Assembly (NCBI GenBank): GCA_963725065.1
Contig: CAVRXD010000018.1
Location: 1 to 64,000 of the forward strand
DNA length: 64,000 nt
Source: VAZQ01 sp963725065
Lineage (GTDB): Bacteria; Pseudomonadota; Alphaproteobacteria; Rhizobiales; Xanthobacteraceae
Reading direction: 5' to 3'
How positions within the stretch are numbered: position 1 is the first letter of the stretch; each line of letters begins with the position of its first letter. A model generated the notes under the pieces. It was not told the origin of the DNA, did no database searches, and was given only the letters and a program-made list of their open reading frames with translations. Below are positions 61,160 through 64,000 of the stretch, in pieces. Made by a program: the position numbers and the translations under genes.

Positions 61160-62592
61160 TGCGACGTCTGCGCCGGACAAAAATCGTCGCGACCCTCGGT
61201 CCGGCGTCCTCGGACCGCAATGTGATCGCGAAGCTGTTCACGGCAGGCGCCGACGTCTTCCGCATCAACATGAGCCACACCAGCCACGACCGCATGCGCG
61301 AGCTCGTGGCGACGATCCGCGCGGTCGAACTCGAGCACGGCCGCCCGATCGGCATTCTGGTCGATCTGCAGGGACCCAAGCTCAGGGTCGGGAGCTTCGC
61401 AGCCGGTCCGGCCACGCTCACCAACGGCGAGATTTTCATCCTCGATGATGATCCGGCGCCCGGCGACGCCAAACGTGCGCAGCTGCCGCATCCCGAGATC
61501 TTCGCTGCCATCGAACCCGGCCACACGCTCTTGCTCGATGACGGCAAGATCAGGCTCGTCGCGACCGAGGTGGACAAGAAGCGGATCGTCACGCGCGTCG
61601 AGGTCGGCGGCAAGTTGTCAGACCGCAAAGGCGTCAGCCTTCCCGACACGACGGTGCCGTTCTCAGCGCTGACGGAAAAGGACCGCTCCGATCTCGATGC
61701 CGCGCTCGATACCGGCATCGACTGGGTGGCGCTCTCCTTCATCCAGCGTCCGGAAGACATCGCCGAGGCGAAGAAGATCACGCGTGGCCGCGCCGCCGTC
61801 ATGGCCAAGATCGAAAAGCCGCAGGCCGTGTATCGGCTGGCCGAGATCCTGGATCTTGCCGATGCGGTGATGGTGGCGCGTGGCGATCTTGGCGTCGAAA
61901 TGCCGCTCGAGAAGGTGCCAGGGCTGCAGAAGCAGATGACCCGATCGGCGAGGCGCGCCGGCAAGCCGGTCGTGGTCGCGACGCAGATGCTCGAATCCAT
62001 GATCACGAGCCCCGTCCCTACCCGCGCCGAGGTATCCGACGTATCGACCGCGATCTTCGAGGGGGCGGACGCCATCATGCTGTCGGCGGAATCCGCAGCC
62101 GGCCAATATCCGGTGGAGGCGGTCGCCACCATGAACCGCATTGCCGAGGAAGTCGAAAGCGACCGGCTTTATCGCACCATCATCCACGCCCAGCGCACCG
62201 AGCCCGAGGCGACCGGCGCCGATGCGATCGCCGCGGCGGCAGGCCAGATCGCGGAGACGCTCGAGCTCGCCGCGATCATTTCCTGGACGAGCTCGGGTTC
62301 GACCGCATTGCGGGTTGCGCGCGAGCGGACCACGTCGCCGATCGTGGCGATCTCGCCGCGGCTCTCCACCGGCCGGCGGCTCTCGCTGGTCTGGGGGGTG
62401 CACTGCATCGTGGCAGAGGACGCCCATGATCTCGATGACATGGTGGAACGCGCGTGCCACCTCGCCTGCAAGGACGGGTTCGCCAAACCGGGCCAGCGCG
62501 TGATCATCGTCGCCGGCGTGCCGCTCGGCACGCCGGGCGCGACCAACATGCTGCGTGTTGCGTTCGTGGGGGCGGAGGCTGCGAAAGAGTAG
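61159..62592 (+). CDS. pyk: Pyruvate kinase
   Basis: 477 aa. Converts phosphoenolpyruvate and ADP to pyruvate and ATP. TKIVATLGPASSDRNVIAKL (8-27), DVFRINMSH, VDLQGPKLRVG, VMAKIEKPQAV with the catalytic Lys, MVARGDLGVEMPLEKVPGLQ (metal Glu and Asp) and VVVATQMLESM are all present. ATG overlaps the DUF1036 stop by one base, so the two are translated together. Confidence 0.97.
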   Translation: MRRLRRTKIVATLGPASSDRNVIAKLFTAGADVFRINMSHTSHDRMRELVATIRAVELEHGRPIGILVDLQGPKLRVGSFAAGPATLTNGEIFILDDDPAPGDAKRAQLPHPEIFAAIEPGHTLLLDDGKIRLVATEVDKKRIVTRVEVGGKLSDRKGVSLPDTTVPFSALTEKDRSDLDAALDTGIDWVALSFIQRPEDIAEAKKITRGRAAVMAKIEKPQAVYRLAEILDLADAVMVARGDLGVEMPLEKVPGLQKQMTRSARRAGKPVVVATQMLESMITSPVPTRAEVSDVSTAIFEGADAIMLSAESAAGQYPVEAVATMNRIAEEVESDRLYRTIIHAQRTEPEATGADAIAAAAGQIAETLELAAIISWTSSGSTALRVARERTTSPIVAISPRLSTGRRLSLVWGVHCIVAEDAHDLDDMVERACHLACKDGFAKPGQRVIIVAGVPLGTPGATNMLRVAFVGAEAAKE

Positions 62593-62666
62593 GCCGGGCA
62601 AGGCCGTGCGGGCATACGCACGCCCGCGCATGCCGGACAGGCGGGCGCCCCCTTACGACCGTTGTC

Positions 62667-63293
62667 TCAGATGTCTCGTCCGTCGATCTTGTCGCTGAGC
62701 TTCTTGACCAGATCGGGAATGCGCTCGAGACGGGGATGGACGGCAAGCGCCCGGCGGAACACTTCGAGCGCGTGTTTGTCGTCGCCGAGTTCCTGCAAGA
62801 TGATGCCGAGGCCGGAGAGCGCTCCGAAATGGCGCGGCTCGCGCGCCAACACCTCGTGAATATCGGCGAGCGCCCGGCCGAAATCCTTCTTGGTGTAATA
62901 GACGGTGGCACGCCGGTTCCAGGCCTCGACGAAATCCGGCCTGATATCAATGACGGCGTCCAGCAGCTTGATCGCGAGGTCCAAATCCTTGCCGTCGACC
63001 GCAGTCTTCACCCGGCCCATCAACAGATTGGCGGTATCGCTGGGGGAGCCGAGCCAGATCGCCCAGATGCGGTTCTCGACGTACTTCGCGCTATCGTCAT
63101 CGGGCGCCACTTTGAGCGCCTCGAACAACCGGTCGAGATTTTGGGTTCGGTCGCCGCGTTGCGCCCGCGGCAGCGTGGTTGGCGGCTCGACCGGCTTGAG
63201 CGGCTCGGGAGTGACCGGTTCCGCAAGCGCGGGCACCATGCAGCCCAAGGTGAGGATCACCGTTGCCGCAAACGGAAGGAATCGTCGGCTCAT
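62667..63293 (-). CDS. Secreted TPR-repeat protein
   Basis: 208 aa. Signal peptide 1-24 with Cys18 (LGCMVPALA) inside; cleavage after ALA. The body has four or five TPR-type helical hairpins, for example NLDRLFEALKVAPDDDSAKY, LDLAIKLLDAVIDIRPDFVE, AWNRRATVYYTKKDFGRALA and DIHEVLAREPRHFGALSGLG. ATG 63293 opens the signal sequence, with GGAGG-like AGGAGCC slightly upstream on the minus strand. TPR proteins scaffold protein complexes; partner not known. Confidence 0.88.
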   Translation of the reverse strand: MSRRFLPFAATVILTLGCMVPALAEPVTPEPLKPVEPPTTLPRAQRGDRTQNLDRLFEALKVAPDDDSAKYVENRIWAIWLGSPSDTANLLMGRVKTAVDGKDLDLAIKLLDAVIDIRPDFVEAWNRRATVYYTKKDFGRALADIHEVLAREPRHFGALSGLGIILQELGDDKHALEVFRRALAVHPRLERIPDLVKKLSDKIDGRDI

Positions 63294-63387
63294 GCGGAGG
63301 AGCCTAACCCGCTCCCACGGCACAATAAAGACCAGATTTCGTCAGGGCAGCTGTGCGGAGCGCAGCCCGCGGGGGGCCACCGGAACC

Positions 63388-63513
63388 TCAGCCCTGCCGG
63401 GCCTTGAACCGACGCTGGACCTTATTGATCACATAGACCCGCCCCTTGCGGCGGACCAGGCGATTGTTGCGGTGGCGGCTGCGCAGTGATTTCAACGAGT
63501 TGCGGACTTTCAT
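63388..63513 (-). CDS. rpmJ: 50S ribosomal protein L36
   Basis: 41 aa. MKVRNSLKSLRSRHRNNRLV then RRKGRVYVINKVQRRFKARQ matches L36 of the longer, zinc-free alphaproteobacterial form. It is below the size of ordinary open-reading-frame lists but complete. Flanked by a TPR gene and an amidohydrolase on the same strand. Confidence 0.95.
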   Translation of the reverse strand: MKVRNSLKSLRSRHRNNRLVRRKGRVYVINKVQRRFKARQG

Positions 63514-63664
63514 GGATCTGGCTCTGGTTCGCGCGGCCGCGCGGGTTACATGAGATGGCAATTTGCGCGGAAACTAGGGATGCGACGGGCGCTCGTCAAC
63601 ACGGGCTGGCCCATATGCGCCAGCAGCCGGCATGTCGCGGAAAGTTGATGTGGCCTTGATGGTC

Positions 63665-64000
63665 TCAGACCGCGCGGGCGAGCGGCAATTTCAGCAGGCG
63701 CGCCGCATTGCCCCAGAAGATGGCGTCGCGCTCTGCCGCCGGCAAATCGAGGTCCCGGATCAGCTTGATGGCGCGGGGCTTAAGCGAGGTCAGTGGCGGG
63801 GCGTCGCTGCCGTAGATGACGCGGTCCGGCCCCATCCAGTCCAGCACCATTTTCACGGCCGGCAGATTATAGGTCACCGTGTCGAGATACATCCGTTTCA
63901 GGTAATGGCTCGGCGCGTGCTTGATCTTCATCGGTGCGTATGAGCCGAGGAAGAACGCCTCGTCCTGGAGCTCATAGGCGTAGTCCATCCGGCTGATGGT
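63665..64000 (-). CDS. Amidohydrolase family protein, C-terminal part
   Basis: The visible 111 residues are the end of an amidohydrolase-2 (ACMSD-like) protein whose start lies past the window edge. LDTVTYNLPAVKMVLDWMGP and the active-site DRVIYGSDAPPLTSLKPRAI (with the metal or catalytic Asp of GSD) are typical; it ends FWGNAARLLKLPLARAV. Such enzymes decarboxylate or hydrolyse cyclic or aromatic acids. Partial. Confidence 0.88.
   Translation of the reverse strand, partial: TISRMDYAYELQDEAFFLGSYAPMKIKHAPSHYLKRMYLDTVTYNLPAVKMVLDWMGPDRVIYGSDAPPLTSLKPRAIKLIRDLDLPAAERDAIFWGNAARLLKLPLARAV

Noticed and set aside
1..64000. tRNA, rRNA, prophage or intact insertion sequence
   Set aside because: No cloverleaf, rRNA segment, transposase, integrase or phage structural gene was recognised on either strand.

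Overview
The window is high-GC DNA from an alphaproteobacterium of the order Hyphomicrobiales (Rhizobiales), most like the Bradyrhizobium / Rhodoplanes / Pseudolabrys branch. This rests on gene content: a GapR (DUF2312) nucleoid protein, an aa3-type oxidase subunit IV next to a split pntAA-pntAB-pntB transhydrogenase, an arginine/lysine-tailed S21, the DUF1244 / glycerate kinase / DUF1036 / pyruvate kinase block, and a large complement of Bug (TTT-type) and Liv-type solute receptors. It looks like chromosome: no rRNA, tRNA, CRISPR array, phage or intact insertion sequence was found.

Layout. 1-3.9 kb: a tiny secreted peptide gene, then a tightly coupled operon of Tat-exported metallophosphoesterase, cupredoxin, ECF sigma factor and zinc-type anti-sigma factor. 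4-15 kb: orphan solute receptors (one Liv-type, four Bug-type), a MmgE/PrpD protein, a PadR regulator with its own operators and a co-oriented O-methyltransferase, and two divergent DUF465 mini-proteins. 14.8-19.8 kb: a TetR-adaptor-RND efflux operon with a clear operator. 20-22.1 kb: purE-purK and rpsU. 22.2-31.1 kb: a MetE-like methyltransferase, a secreted hypothetical, a flavin monooxygenase, a cupin and a complete Liv ABC transporter. 31.2-39.9 kb: an acyl-CoA catabolic island (MarR, DUF35, thiolase-like protein, MaoC-like hydratase, Bug receptor, class III CoA-transferase, acyl-CoA dehydrogenase, then hydrolase and MFS carrier). 40-46 kb: alanine dehydrogenase, CbpA-CbpM, proton-translocating transhydrogenase and oxidase subunit IV. 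46.2-53.5 kb: ABC1 kinase, a membrane patatin, an M3 peptidase, a decayed type I secretion adaptor and an XRE/hypothetical pair. 54.1-58.2 kb: a cell-wall pair (frameshifted L,D-transpeptidase and DUF882 M15-type peptidase). 58.3-64 kb: gapR, DUF1244, glycerate kinase, DUF1036, pyk, a TPR lipoprotein-like protein, rpmJ and a cut amidohydrolase.

The most interesting unit is the 31.2-37.7 kb island. Its two divergent arms share a 110-bp promoter region holding two tandem TTAGC-N2-GCTAA palindromes of MarR type. Its thiolase-like protein has Ala and Gln where thiolases carry the catalytic Cys and His, and it is translationally coupled to a DUF35 protein; this is the arrangement of the steroid side-chain retro-aldolases (Ltp2 with DUF35), so an aldolytic acyl-CoA pathway of unknown substrate is proposed. 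Other points worth a look are a one-base frameshift in the L,D-transpeptidase, a patatin whose catalytic Ser and Asp are separated by a multi-span membrane block, duplicated PadR palindromes, and a long intergenic stretch with a large inverted repeat.
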